DNA of 64,000 nucleotides from Sindora glabra (lineage: Eukaryota > Streptophyta > Magnoliopsida > Fabales > Fabaceae). The position numbers and the translations under genes are program-made. The stretch covers positions 17,627,701 to 17,691,700 of the forward strand of contig CM035233.1 in assembly GCA_020226215.1 (NCBI GenBank). Reading direction: 5' to 3'. Below, one piece after another: positions 37,301 to 48,583 of the stretch; the stretch's first letter is position 1, and the number at the start of each line of letters is the position of its first letter. The notes beneath the pieces were generated by a model. That model did not search any database. It saw nothing but the letters and a program-made list of their open reading frames with translations, and was not told where the DNA came from.

Positions 37301-39408
37301 CAATATACAAGGCTTCTTGACCTGACTTAAAAATCCTTTCAGCTGTCATACAAATCAACTTTTAGAAAGGTTCTATACTCTGAAAGAAACATCAAATTAA
37401 TTAATTCTTTGCTCAACATACAGCAAGCAATCACTTGGCTTCTAACAAAGCCACCAGATAAAGATCCCTGTTTAATTAATTGGTACAAATTTCATGTTTC
37501 TATCACAGAGTATGGACTCCATTCTTGCTCAGAAGAAAGTGCGTCATGTGTGATATCAAAAACCTTCCAAATTCATCTATCAATAAAAATGTGACTTCAG
37601 CAGAAGTACTCCCAATCCATTATGTTTATATCCTTCGCCTCTATAACTAAGTGGTCATGCACAATGGAAGAAATATTCATACCATATCACAATTCCAATG
37701 ACTTCGCAACCCTTAATAATGCTTTACATTTATTTTGACACACTACAATCAGAAGCAAGTACATATGTCAACAATCAATCTATAAGAGAGGAATGTCCAG
37801 CTCGAGCTAGACCAGCACAGGAGTTTTCTGGTACTTCCCACTAATACCATCATTGTCACATGCGAATCTGACTAGCAGGATAGGATGGAGGCCAATTCAA
37901 ACAGAAAAACAATTCATTAAGAAAATGAATTATGAATATTCATGTGCTGACATATCACACTTTCCAGTTTATCAGCCATGGAATTCACACATGTATCTCT
38001 GAGCCGTGCATATTGATCATGGTAAACAAAAACTCTGGAAGTATGCTACTGAATTAAATTTTGTCCATTAATCATCCCAACTTAACTGCTTTACACCTAT
38101 TCCAATTCCAATGAACAGTGGACTAGTTAATCTCAAGGACAGAACCTATCACAAACAAATGCCTCTGCCAAACAGCAAACAGATCAGACTGATATTACTT
38201 AGTGCTGTTCCTTGCATCAGAAAAACATGTCCCAGAGCCATATCTAGTTCCAGCTTGAGCTTTACAATTACCATAAGCTATAATCTTATCAGATAATGAA
38301 AATGAGCCTCAGCCATGATGCAATCATTCTGGTAAAAATCTTTAAGAAAATCCATCTACAGCATCTCAAAGATAACAACCAGCATTCCAGAAAGAGAAAA
38401 AAATAAAATAATTAATAAGATGAAGACAAATACTAACATTGAGCTCAAAAACGTTGCATATGACTAAATATGTAAAAGAACTATTAGATCCCAACCAGAA
38501 TCAACAAAGACTTAAAGCATGTTTGGACCAAGCCTACAAGATTATATAGCAGATAGAACGTCTCATGCAATGTGACAATCAAATATCTACAATTTAATAA
38601 CTATCCCCCAGCATAATTTTCTAGGAAGAAATCAAATTTGTGATGCTGAATGTTGTTTATAATTTTACAAAATATCTTCTTTTTTTTTAAATAAGAAACA
38701 AAAAACTCTGAAATCCAAGAATTTCAAAGAAAAACTTTCCATTTACTCTCATATATGCCCCGTGCAAAACCTTAAGCATGACTCACATTCTTCCATGTAG
38801 TAACCTTCAACGAAGGATACACACTCTATATGTAGCACACATCAGCAAGTATCAAATTCAACCAAAAATCATATCCGCCTATATTGAACAGAAAAAATTT
38901 ATCATGAATGTAAAATGGAAAATTTAACTTGGAATTAACCAATTGTTTAGTAGTTGCATTCACTATAGTAGAGAATCAACAACACAAACTGATGCATATT
39001 TGGCTATATTTTTCTCGTAGTCGATCTGCAGAAAACGAGATAGCAATCTCAAAGGGACCAGCCTTTTTTTTTTTTTTTTATTCTTATTTTTTTTATTATT
39101 ATTATTATTTTTTTTTTTTTTTTGGGGGGGGGGGGGGGGGGATGTCCTATCCATCTTCACCCTCTTACAACTAGGACAACGACAAACAATAATTTGGAAG
39201 ACATATGATAAAATTAATGCATTGACGCTTCATTCAGCTCCAATAACTTTATTGGCAACTAAACGAGTAAAGGAAACAAAGCATGACCAAAAAGTACCTG
39301 ACATTCAACAATTTTGCCGTATCGATTAAAAGCGTGCTCGAGCTGACGCTCGGAAACGTTCCACGACAACCCACCAACAAATATACGATTACCTTCTTTC
39401 CCAGCCAT
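34068..39408 (-). CDS. RZ-1B/RZ-1C-like: RZ-1-type glycine-rich RNA-binding protein (RRM + CCHC zinc knuckle), three coding exons
   Basis: Coding exons (minus strand) are 39408-39298, 34960-34467 and 34308-34068, giving 846 nt and 281 aa with GT..AG at every junction. Residues 7-83 form an RRM, with RNP2 (RIFVGGL, 8-14) and RNP1 (RGFGFITF, 48-55). A CCHC zinc knuckle follows (C119, C122, H127, C132). The tail is rich in Gly, Arg, Asp and Tyr with repeated DRY/DRYGG patches and ends SFERY. This architecture is that of plant RZ-1 proteins; the MAGKEG start and the RPGPYDRPSR..GGRPSS tail resemble Arabidopsis RZ-1B most. In Arabidopsis, RZ-1B and RZ-1C are nuclear proteins that bind pre-mRNA, interact with SR splicing factors and affect splicing and FLC expression; that role is inferred here from the family. 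The ATG at 39408 is chosen because the RRM starts seven codons later. No frame damage is seen. The assignment to RZ-1B rather than RZ-1C is less certain than the family. Confidence 0.95.
34309..34466 (-). other. RZ-1-like gene intron 2 (158 nt)
   Basis: This is a short AT-rich intron with GTATAC donor and TTGTGTAG acceptor. Retention would add a short alternative tail starting Tyr-Thr-Ile-Tyr before a stop, because the exon 2 frame stays open for some distance into the intron. Confidence 0.9.
34467..34960 (-). CDS. RZ-1-like gene, coding exon 2
   Basis: The acceptor CTGTAG precedes ATC (Ile38) at 34960, in phase 0. The exon carries RNP1, the rest of the RRM, the CCHC knuckle and the first half of the Arg/Asp/Tyr-rich tail. 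It ends GACAG before the donor GTATAC, splitting codon 202 (Arg) after two bases. Confidence 0.95.
36951..37202. repeat. Tandem duplication inside RZ-1 intron 1 (about 105-bp units, 141-143 bp apart)
   Basis: Copy 1 (36951-37057) and copy 2 (37092-37202) share, in order, a cagct..cagtattt block, a 'cccacaggat' block, 'gtgatgatg', 'atggagta.agtg' and a second 'cacaggattt' block. They differ by scattered substitutions and a 2-base indel. This is a local duplication, not a recognised transposon. Confidence 0.8.
39063..39141. repeat. Poly-T / (TTA)n / poly-T / G18 low-complexity block in intron 1
   Basis: A T-rich run with a short TTA core is followed directly by 18 consecutive G (39124-39141). 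In the transcript this reads as a C18 run followed by a long A-rich stretch. Homopolymers of this kind are unstable and error-prone in sequencing, so the exact length is uncertain. Confidence 0.85.
39298..39408 (-). CDS. RZ-1-like gene, coding exon 1
   Basis: This exon has 37 codons, from ATG at 39408-39406 to CAG followed by the donor GTACTT at 39297. It carries the RNP2 strand of the RRM and ends in phase 0 after Cys-Gln. The RRM is thus split between RNP2 and RNP1 by the large intron. Confidence 0.95.
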
Positions 39409-39435
39409 CACTGCTTGCGCTTACTTCAGAGAAAC

Positions 39436-39562
39436 CTGAATTCAGGAAAACACGAGCATGAATTTAGCGACAGAAAAACACCAGAGGTTTGAAGATCTTC
39501 TGGGAAAGAATCCTGAAAAAATCCGCTCAAAGCTGAGAAATTTTAGGGTTAGTTTTGCTTAC
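39436..39562 (-). other. Probable 5'UTR intron of the RZ-1-like gene (127 nt)
   Basis: Upstream of the ATG, the minus strand has a strong donor TTGGG/GTAAGC (39562) and an acceptor GAATTCAG/GTTTC (39436), leaving a 27-nt leader before the ATG. A telo-box (AACCCTAA, 39550-39543) lies just inside the donor. Such boxes are common near the start of plant genes for RNA and ribosome functions. Inferred from splice motifs only. Confidence 0.6.
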
Positions 39563-39900
39563 CCCAATTAGCAAGTCTCGAAATTCGAGATGCAGGAGAG
39601 AGTATTTCTTCACAACAATGAAAGTTAATTAAGGTCGAGAACGAAACCCCTGGCGTTTCGGCAGTGTTTACTCTTTGCTGTTTGGAACTTCGCCTACTAC
39701 GAGCTTCGCCGACTCTGCCAATCGAATCGAATTCTAGAAATGGTTGAAAAACTGATGCCGTGTAGTAAAAAAACAAGAAAATATAAAGCAATCGAATCGA
39801 ATTCTAGAAATGGTAAAAAAAAAAAAAAAAAAACCGATGCCACGTGGTAAAAAACAAGAAAATTTAAAGCAAACAAACGTGGTCACGTGAGTAAGCAAAG
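39563..39900 (-). promoter_or_regulatory. Promoter and 5' leader region of the RZ-1-like gene, with two G-boxes
   Basis: Reading the minus strand, G-boxes CACGTG lie at 39884-39889 and 39841-39846. Downstream of them is a TATA-like TTTATATTTT at about 39779-39788, then the GC-richer leader that ends at the probable 5'UTR donor (39563). G-box cores bind bZIP and bHLH factors (ABA and light responses) in plants. The start site itself cannot be placed. Confidence 0.55.
39719..39869. repeat. Direct duplication of a 70-80 bp promoter segment
   Basis: Copy 1 (39719-39788) and copy 2 (39789-39869) share 'caatcgaatcgaattctag', an A-run, a 'gatgcc.cgtg' element and 'acaagaaaat.taaag'. Copy 2 is longer by its A-run. 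The G-box is intact only in the upstream (higher-coordinate) copy; the other reads ccgtgtag. The TATA-like motif is better in the gene-proximal copy. Confidence 0.85.
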
Positions 39901-40011
39901 AAAATCCTGTATACGAACTTGGTTACGATTCTCGCACGGAAAAATGTGGAAAACTTGGACGTGTATGGCAAGGGCTCATTCGCGGGGTTTGCGGCGGGGC
40001 TATTTTTACCA

Positions 40012-40272
40012 AACTGTGGATTTTATAAATTTTTTTCATAAAATTCATAATATTTTATATGAAATTTATATTTTTTATAATAACGTAAATTATAAAGTAT
40101 AACTATTTATATGCATATTTTAGCTTTTTCATAAAATTTTTCAAATTTTTTATAAATTTTATAATATGTACAATAATAGTTACAGTACAAAAATTTTAAG
40201 AGTAGTATAAAAAAATTATAAAATTTTATAAAAACATTACAAAATTTTATGAAAAAAAAATTACAAAGATCG
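40012..40272. mobile_element. Foldback (MITE-like), about 260 bp
   Basis: 'gattttataaattttttt' with 'cataaaattcataatatttt' on the left pairs with 'aaaacattacaaaattttat' plus 'gaaaaaaaaattac' on the right. AT-only loop. Lies just upstream of the RZ-1 promoter. Confidence 0.6.
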
Positions 40273-41019
40273 TACTGATAATCCTTATTCTAAGAAAGTA
40301 CAAGAGAATAACCAATTTTAATATTTCCTTACCTGACACTAATTATTTCAATATGTAAATTAAAAAAATATCAATTGATCGAAAAATAAGTAACTTGTAT
40401 ATTGAAAATTATTATTATTATCATATATAAAATTATATAATTACATTGACTCCTAATGGACTTTATCTCTTAATAAGTAGGAGTTCAAATTTTGGATATA
40501 ATACTTATCAAGAAGAAGAAATTCATTAATAATTTAATTTTTGAAGTGATTATCCATTCATGATGATTCAAAAATTAATGTGTAATTAATTAATATTTAA
40601 AAAGAAAAGCCTAGATAAATAAGAATTTATGCATATATGTTTATATAAACTTATGTAATTATGTAATAAAAAGATTTTGTGATTGTTACTTACCTCATTT
40701 ATGAAAGATTACGTACTTTAATAAAATTATGAGTAGTTTATAATTTTAAATTTTTTATAATTTAAAGTTTTGAAAATTGATAAATAAATAAGTACATGCA
40801 ATTTAATATAAATTTAATTATATAAGTATATTTACATTTTTTTAGCCCAAAATGGTGATCAATTAGGCCAACTACTCTTAAAATCAAAGCATTATAAATT
40901 TTCATCCAATCATCTTTAAGACTCAATTCGATGTCCACTACTAAATAAAGATCATTTGAAACTAACATATTTTCCATTGACCCAATTTGTTGTTGGCAAG
41001 TACAATTATATTTAGACTT
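40273..41019. other. AT-rich stretch without a gene
   Basis: The minus frame at 40,762-41,106 is low-complexity and has no domain. Confidence 0.4.
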
Positions 41020-41255
41020 CATTTGTATTGTTAGAAAATATTTTTCATAAGAAAATATTATTTGCTCATGTGTATGTGTGTATATGTAAGAGTAGTGGCA
41101 TATCATTTGTATTTGTAATTAGTACGGCAAAGCAAATTCTTATTGATGTTACTTTCTTCAATTTTTCATATTTAATAATTAAATAAATAAAATATTTTTT
41201 ATATTAATATTTTATAATTATAATCAACTAAAAAATATTTTTTATTAAAACAAAT
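41020..41255. mobile_element. MITE-like foldback, about 235 bp
   Basis: Left 'catttgtattgttagaaaat' plus 'atttttcata' against the reverse of the right end 'ctatttgttttaataaaaaa'. Similar in sequence to 27,290-27,555. Confidence 0.5.
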
Positions 41256-42294
41256 AGATTATTACTATTTAAATTTACCTACAAACATATATAAACTTAT
41301 GTACTACAATTTAGGTCTGCACCGTCAGGATAATATGAAAATCTAAACAAAATTAGTATTGCTCTTGTACATAGTTATAGACTAGTTATTTGTTAAATTA
41401 AATCAGTAAATTCATCCCTAAAAGATACCCTCATCATCAAATGAGTCCTCAATTTTATTTTGGAATCAATTGTGTCATGATCGAAATTTTAGACACATGA
41501 ACAGCATAAGAAATTACAAAGAGTGACTTCCTATCAACTTAATACAATGTAATAAGTACGTATACAAGACACAATAATAAAATATTAATTCATAAATTCA
41601 AGTAAATGACAAATATGTTATTTAAATTTGTCAAAATTTCGGTAGAACCTCTACTATTTGAATACTCCAGCTAAAACCAATAACTATTTGAGAAGATTAT
41701 TTGCCCAACAACTTCCTCCTACATATCTGTATATATTTCCTAAATACACATATGACAAATATAAACAACTTAACATGAATATAGTCCATGTTTTCTATTC
41801 CAATTGTTTTACCATTACACCATAAATCCCAAGTGAGTTCAAATTATTTGGTTTATCTTTTAAAGCCCAAAAAAATGGAATATAGAAAGAGTGTGTCATA
41901 AGAACTCAATAAGTGAATAAACTATTAAAACCTATAATTTAAAACATATTATTTGAGATAACGAAAACCTTAACTTTCAAAAACAATTGTTAAGTACTAC
42001 AAATTCAAAAAAGGATAAATTAGGGAAACCTATTCAACTTTAAAAAGAAACTTACTAACATATGATAATGAATATAAAGCTCAAACTTTCAATTGTGATC
42101 TTTTTTTCAAGATCTAGTTCAATTTAATAATTATTTCATAATTCAATTTTCTTTTTCAAAAGAATAACCACCTTGTAAGAAAATTCCAAAGTACTAGAAA
42201 GTATATATCACTAACATAATAATTTAACATTCATGTGAAACACTAATGATTTAATGGGATTTTTCTCATAGTCAACCAAACATATACCATAAGT
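41256..42294. other. AT-rich stretch without a gene
   Basis: Nothing recognised. Confidence 0.4.
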
Positions 42295-42705
42295 ATGTAT
42301 TAGGTTTCAAGAGGTAGCCCTGTGTCACTTTTAAAGCTCATGACACTTCACTTCGAGCACTAAATAGGTTTGGATGATGCACTAGGATTTAATAGGTGGC
42401 CTTTATATCATTTTTGTGACATCTAGCACCTTGTTCTTAGGGTCAAACAACTATAAGTAATGTACCCAAGTTCAAAAGGTGGCTTCTAGGTCACAATGTG
42501 GTATATGGCACTTTGCTCTCGATGCCACATCATATATAAGTAATACATTGGGATTCAAAAGGTGGTTCTTAGGTTATTATATGGCTCATAGCACATTATT
42601 CCCAATGCCAAAAAATGCAATAATGCATTAGGACTCAAGAGGTGGCTCTAATATCATTTTTATAACTTGTGATACTTTACTCCTAATGCCATATCTGCTA
42701 TATCA
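42295..42705. repeat. 80-83 bp minisatellite, five units
   Basis: Unit starts are at about 42,295, 42,378, 42,461, 42,544 and 42,624. The shared skeleton is 'tgcattaggattcaaaaggtgg', 'ttataacttatgacactttgct' and 'ccaatgccata', in degenerate form. Resembles repeats found in non-coding parts of plant gypsy elements. Confidence 0.85.
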
Positions 42706-43569
42706 TATCACATATATCTTTCCACAATCCATGGCAACTCAATCTAAGTGCACTTAGGGCTTTTTAAGGAAAACTTTCATTTGTACTCAAATTGTTCCAA
42801 ACAAAAATAGGCTTTTATTTCATCTATGGCACAAGAAACCATATAATATATGTTTTCTCAAAAATTCAAAAATAACAATTTTAAACCATTACTCAAACAA
42901 ATATTTTGATTTCCAAACTACTATCGATTTCTAAAGAGTTTTATACAAGCATTATCAAATTCTCATTTAAATTCATAAACAATCACAATCTTTGAAATCC
43001 CATAAGCCATTTTTTAAATAAACATATAGTGAATTAGTAACTTTGAACTTATGCAAACAAACATAAAAATAAGTATAATTATAAAAATAGCATTTCAAAA
43101 CAAAGAACTTTTTCTAAATTTATTACTAAAATGTAAATATGAAAATAAACTCTTGTTAATCATATATAAAAGAAATTGATTATTTTATATTACAAGTAAG
43201 AGAAGGGTATTCACTCACCTTGAAACAAGCTTAGAAATTCTCTTAGAGCAAAATTATTAAAATTTATCAATCTCACTATTTCACTTTAATCTATAAGTGT
43301 CATCCATAATTAAATTTACTTAAAGTAGTTTTTATCTTGACGTGAATAATTATTTCTCATCTTATTCTTATTATAAGAGAATTGTAAGCATTTACAATTA
43401 AATCATAATGTACTGTTTGATTTTAAAGATTTTATTTCACACAAACTAAATCTAATTATCTATTGTTTATTTATTGCTTCTAAAAACTCTTATGTAGCAA
43501 GCCTTCCAAGATGAGTTTGAGCCAACTAAGAAAAACGACATCCTGACCATGCTATTAAGGCTTAAAAAG
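42706..43569. other. AT-rich stretch without a gene
   Basis: Possibly part of the same decayed element as the minisatellite. No domain seen. Confidence 0.35.
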
Positions 43570-44886
43570 CATCCCAACCATGTTCAAAATGTCGGATGTC
43601 TTATTAACCTAAAAGATTACTTTAACCTATCAAAAGATCATCTAGTGGGACATTCAAAGGTCAAACTAAAGGATTTTAAAGAGAATATCACCAATGACTT
43701 AGAATAAAAACTCATTATGGATTAGATAGCAAGGATACAACATACGAATGATAGCACATGCAAATGCAGTAACTTAAACAATCGCATACTCTAATTGATC
43801 AAATAGCCTTCTAATCAATCTCATAGTTAAATTCTATGGCTTTTGCTTGGTAGGCCTCTAAAACCACTACTTATATGGATGAGCTAACATCTACGACTAT
43901 TATCAAGCTTGCCTTAGTACTCTTACTCCAAAAAGGGTGTTAACCCTACTTACAACTAGTTTAAAGGATGTGGTAACACTTATAACATTGGTCCCTATAA
44001 TAGTAGACCTTATAAAGGCCTTACTCAAGCTAAATGTCATTTTTAACCCTTACATTTTTCCATATATGTTATATGCATGAATTAGATTCCTTATAGTGAG
44101 GGTTCATAATACATAAGGTGGAACCCTATGAGTTCTGATGATGATAGGACCACTACTGCAAAAAGTCATGCTCAAGTGGATTTTGATAAGTCATGATCAT
44201 TATTATCGACCATTATTAGACAATAAGCATCCTAACCATGTTTGAAATGTCAGATGTCTTATCAACCTAAAAGATTACTTTAACCTATCAAAAGATCGTC
44301 TAGTGGGACATTCAAAGGTCAAACTAAAGGATTTTAGAAAGAATATCACCAATGACTTGGAATAAAAACTCACTATGGACTAGATAGCAAGGATGCAACA
44401 TACGAATGATAGCACATGCAAATGCAGTAATTAAAATAATTGCATACTCTAATTGATCAAATAGCCTTCTAATCAATCACATAGTTAAATTCTATGGCTT
44501 TTGTCTAGTGGGCCACTAAAACCACTACTTATATGGATGAGCCAACATCTACGACTACTATTAAGCTTGCCTTAGTACTCTTACTCAAAAAACGGTGTTA
44601 ACCATACTTACAACTAGTTTAAAAGATATGGCAACACTTATAACATTGGTCCCTATAACAGTAGACCTTATAAAAGCCTTACTTAAGCTAAATGTCATTT
44701 TTAACCCTTATGTTTTTCCATATATATTATATGCGTGAATTAAGTTCCCTATAGTGAGGGTTCATAATACATAAGGTGGAACCCTATGAGTTTTGATGAT
44801 GATGGGAACACTACTTCAAAAAGTCATGGTTAGGTGGATTTTGATAAGTCATGATCTCTGCCATCGACCATTGTTAGACAATTAAG
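43570..44886. repeat. 658-bp direct tandem duplication of unidentified sequence
   Basis: 43570-44227 and 44228-44886 are near-identical head to tail (for example 'gatcatctagtgggacattc' against 'gatcgtctagtgggacattc'). Plus-strand translation gives short runs that recur in both copies, such as KDHLVGHSKVKLKDFKENIT, with stops at shared positions. The sequence therefore decayed before it was duplicated. The protein family is not recognised; a retroelement gag-like region is possible. Confidence 0.9.
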
Positions 44887-46880
44887 TCAAGATGGTGGCC
44901 AACAAGCTACTTGTTTGCATAGGTAAGCTATTATTGCCACATGATAGTCTGGATAGTGGAAAAAGCCCATAGAACTTTCATCACACAACTCGTGACCCTT
45001 ATTCAATTCCTAATAGAGTTATCATTATGTATTCTCTGCCCCTCACCATTAACTTTTTTTTATAAGTTTGAAGCTATATTAACTTTATTTTTGTGAGAAT
45101 GCTAACCAAAGTTATATATGTTTTAGTGATCTCTTAATCATGATTAGAAGACACTGCAAAGTAAGCTTGATAACTTATAAGCCAAAAAGGTCCAAACTTT
45201 GCTCTAGTTAGAAGTGAATATAATAGGATAACATAATTTGATGTACGTAAAGAAGGTTGCCATCTAGGAGCTCTTAAAGTTTGAGGAGCTTGGTGCCACT
45301 TGCATCTAACTTTAGGTTAAGTAAGCTTATGTTATCTCCTTTGAAAAAATGCTAATTAATTTAACTACTACCTGAATAGAAGTTTAACTCATATTAATCT
45401 TTCTATAGGTATTATTATAACTATTGGTTCTTCCCATATTTAAAAGTTAAATATGGATACATAGATCTATATTAACTTAACATTTAGGCCTAGTAAGATA
45501 ATAAGAATATGGAGGAATATGCTATGAACACATTACTCATCGACTCAGGAAAGCCTAATACTTCATATCTTATCTTGAGAGGCAAGTCTAACTTATGCTT
45601 TAGTCGACATTTCTTTCTTTCTTTTGGGTAAATATAAATGAATACCTTGTTATGCCATTATGTTATAGTCACCATTGTATACTTCTTATAATGTGCCTAA
45701 AGAACTTATTGCAACTTGTTATATTTTATATGTGTAAATGAAATTTTCAAAACTTTATATAAAAGCTCTAAAATTTGTTTATGCTCTTGTCAATTGCTAT
45801 ATGATTCTATAGTTATTGTCAATTGTAATATGGTTTATATAGTTGTTAATTGCTATATGATTTTGTAGTTCTTATCAATTAATTATGTTTGATTCTATTT
45901 TTATAATGGTCAATTACTTGTTATTGATAGGGCTTTATTAAAAAAAATTGTGTTGATATAAGATGTGATTGTTTATTTAAAACTAATGTCTTTAATAATA
46001 AGACTTTCATTATTAAATAAATAATTGATGTTATAAAGTTTTCAAATAGGATGATGTTGTTATCATTTAAACATCAATTTGGACGTAATACCTAACATCT
46101 AAACCCTTGATAGTTTCTATCCTAAAGTGTAAGTTGAAAATAAAAAGAGTAAAATATGACACCATTTACAAATTTCATTCTAAAGCCTTTCTAACCCAAA
46201 AATGAATCTTTATCTTATGAAGTATGTTTTCCTTCTAACTTTAAGATAATTCATTTTAGTTTCATGTTTTTTTCTTACCAAATTTTATTTGTGGGACTAT
46301 TAGCCCATTGCTAAATATGTGAGATTGTACATATCCTAGAAAATTGTAAAATATAAAAGAAGAATTTATTTATTTTTTTTACAATTTAGTTTCAAGTTTT
46401 ATAATTAACTAAATTTTGTTACCTTTCATTTTTATATAATTTTTATAAGTTTGTACATATAAAAAATTTAATTTTATTCATCCTGTTTTGTTTATAGATT
46501 CATAATCAACCATAATTAGGTTTTAATTTTATAATCAACCATATATTTTGCATTTGATTATTTTAATATTCATTGCATTTATAGGTTTTTGATTTAAAAG
46601 TGCTTCATTAAGGATTACAAATCTCCCATATTGAATAACAGGTATTAAGATAAATTTAGTGCATCACTCATTTCTAATTAGGTTTTTTTATGTGTATATG
46701 TATATAAAATTTTGTTTTTTAATAAGTACTCACCATTTCAAACTTTTATTATTCAATTTATTCTTAAAATTATTCACATTGAGATTCTGTAGCATTATAG
46801 AAGATATTAATATATTCTATAAGGAGGAATCAAGAGGAATAAAGGGATAAAAAGAATAATGAGGATCTAGGAAGGAAGAA
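44887..46880. other. Unassigned stretch, decayed
   Basis: Short open pieces (for example 45,526-45,630 and 46,659-46,850) carry no recognised domain. From about 45,930 the sequence becomes rich in words like 'gatgt' and 'aacatc', as in the subterminal region of a CACTA element. Confidence 0.35.
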
Positions 46881-47199
46881 TCGAGGGATGAGATTAAGAT
46901 TAGGATAGAGGCATAATATATTATATCGGTTATTAATAGAAACTAAAGTGGTATAATTGATGTTAACCATTAATTGTTTATAAACAATCGATGTCTAATG
47001 TTATTTCTTAAGATGCTTCAAGTGTAATGATGTTGATTTTTTTAATGTAATAACAGACGTTATTATTATTATTATTGTTTATGATGGCAAAAGAACCTAC
47101 TTTAAAAATGATATCTAACAATGCTTGATTAAACATTAATACAGAACTAACATGTAAACCTTTAAACACATGACATGTATTTACTATTTTATAGTAGTG
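46881..47199. mobile_element. CACTA-type terminus (right-hand end)
   Basis: Ends ...ctattttatagtagtg at 47199, whose reverse begins CACTACTATAAAATAG. Repeated 'gatgt'/'cgatgtc' words precede it, as in CACTA subterminal regions. The matching left end was not found. Confidence 0.45.
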
Positions 47200-48583
47200 T
47201 AAACTAAATACTTTAAATTTAATAAAACTAATTTTGCATAGATTGCTTAAAAACTATGGGTATTACAAATTATTCTCCTTTAAAGGAATTCATCCTTGAA
47301 TTTTGCAAACTTATTTGTGAAGGAAAAAGATAGAAGTTAATTGCCTTCTAGAATATCCTAACTATGAACAACATTGAAGTTTGGACATAAAGAAATCCAT
47401 AAAGAGTAAAAAGTATGCTATAATTATGGAGAGTTGCTACCTTATTGTGTAATATGACTAAGTTACTATACCTAATCATGTAAATCCCAAGCTACATGTT
47501 TTTCCTTATTTAGAAATTCCACAAATATCACAAATTACTTACTTTCACTAAGATTCCATCCTATTCCTCAAATTGGTCTTCTTAATTTATTTTTTTGCTA
47601 GATAATTAGCTCTCCTCATACTAATAAACCTTATATAATATCCCAACGAAAATTGCACTATATTATAACTTCAAATTACCTTTCTTTAATTGGTTCAATG
47701 TGAAGGTCCTAATTGTACCTTCTATTCCTAATGTCTACAGTATGTTATCATTACAAAGTTCATTCACTTATTTACTTCTCTTCTCATATACTAGCTATAT
47801 TTTGAATTTATTAAATTAAATTTATACTAAATAACCTTATATGATTGACTTATTATACCATTTTTGTTTCAGATACACGTAACTAGCCAAGACTTATTAA
47901 TTCAATTTTTTTTTCTTTTATCATTCCCTATCTTAATTCCTAATTTTTCATTTTAAGTATTTACTATTAAAAGTTAATATTATTATCTTACCTTGCTTCA
48001 AAGGCAATACACACTTAAAGTCAACTTCATTATATTGTCTTAGTATTTCATTCCTCAGCAAACCATAGTCATGCATGAAAATTATAGATTACTGACTTTC
48101 AAGATATAAGTTCATATCCACTAATATCCCAAAGATTAATTAGTTATATCTCAATCCTAGCACTTTAAGCCAAATATATACAATTAACTAAAATCTTTCA
48201 TATGTAATCCTTTAATCTTTTCCATGGTATAAGAAAATTATATATTCAAAATCAACCTCAATGTACTATTTCAAACATTTTGATCCTTGATAACAACCAA
48301 TACATAGATGAACTATAACTTATTTACTTTTTTTTAAAAACATACCTAAAATTTATTTCTTATCATCTTAGCACCACATTAAGAGAGTACAACACATCAC
48401 TTATAATTTCTAAATTTCATATTCTCATTTAAAATTTTATTCTTTAATATCTAAAAGAATAAAAACATCTAAACCATTTAGTCTTCTACTTTAAATTAGA
48501 TTATAAATAAGTAGATTTTATTCTTTAAGAGTAGTATTTAATATTTTGAAATTTTCATTAATGTTTTAGTATGAAATAAATGT
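47200..48583. other. AT-rich stretch between two CACTA-like ends
   Basis: No coding domain. 'gggtattacaaa...ctcctttaaaggaattcatcc' near 47,260-47,295 resembles, in reverse, the 3' end of a gypsy chromovirus body and its LTR start, but no pol is visible beyond it. Confidence 0.35.

Larger units (their letters stand above)
34961..39297 (-). other. RZ-1-like gene intron 1 (4,337 nt), splits the RRM
   Basis: The donor is CAG/GTACTT and the acceptor CTTCCTGTAG/ATC. The intron is visibly less AT-rich than the transposon sequence around the gene. No transposon coding relic is recognised in it. It holds a 105-bp duplicated segment (36951-37202) and a poly-T/TTA/G18 block (39063-39141). Short frames within it (for example 36347-36568, 37409-37594, 38111-38296) look like chance. 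Confidence 0.9.

Noticed and set aside
38929..39174. Overlapping frames on both strands at the poly-T/G18 block
   Set aside because: Low-complexity homopolymers inside RZ-1 intron 1.
39549..39791. 80-codon minus-strand frame upstream of the RZ-1 ATG
   Set aside because: Lies in the promoter and 5' leader, crosses the probable 5'UTR donor, and has no recognised domain.
40762..41106. 114-codon minus-strand frame
   Set aside because: AT-rich, overlaps a MITE-like foldback, no domain.
44151..44830. CACTACTGC (44151) and CACTACTTC (44809) as left ends for the CACTA terminus at 47199
   Set aside because: The three bases before them (GAC, GAA) do not match the bases after 47199 (TAA), and the similarity is short. 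Kept only as a possibility.
47255..47300. Chromovirus 3' end and LTR start on the minus strand
   Set aside because: The motif resembles one, but no pol or chromodomain relic follows upstream and the LTR cannot be traced.
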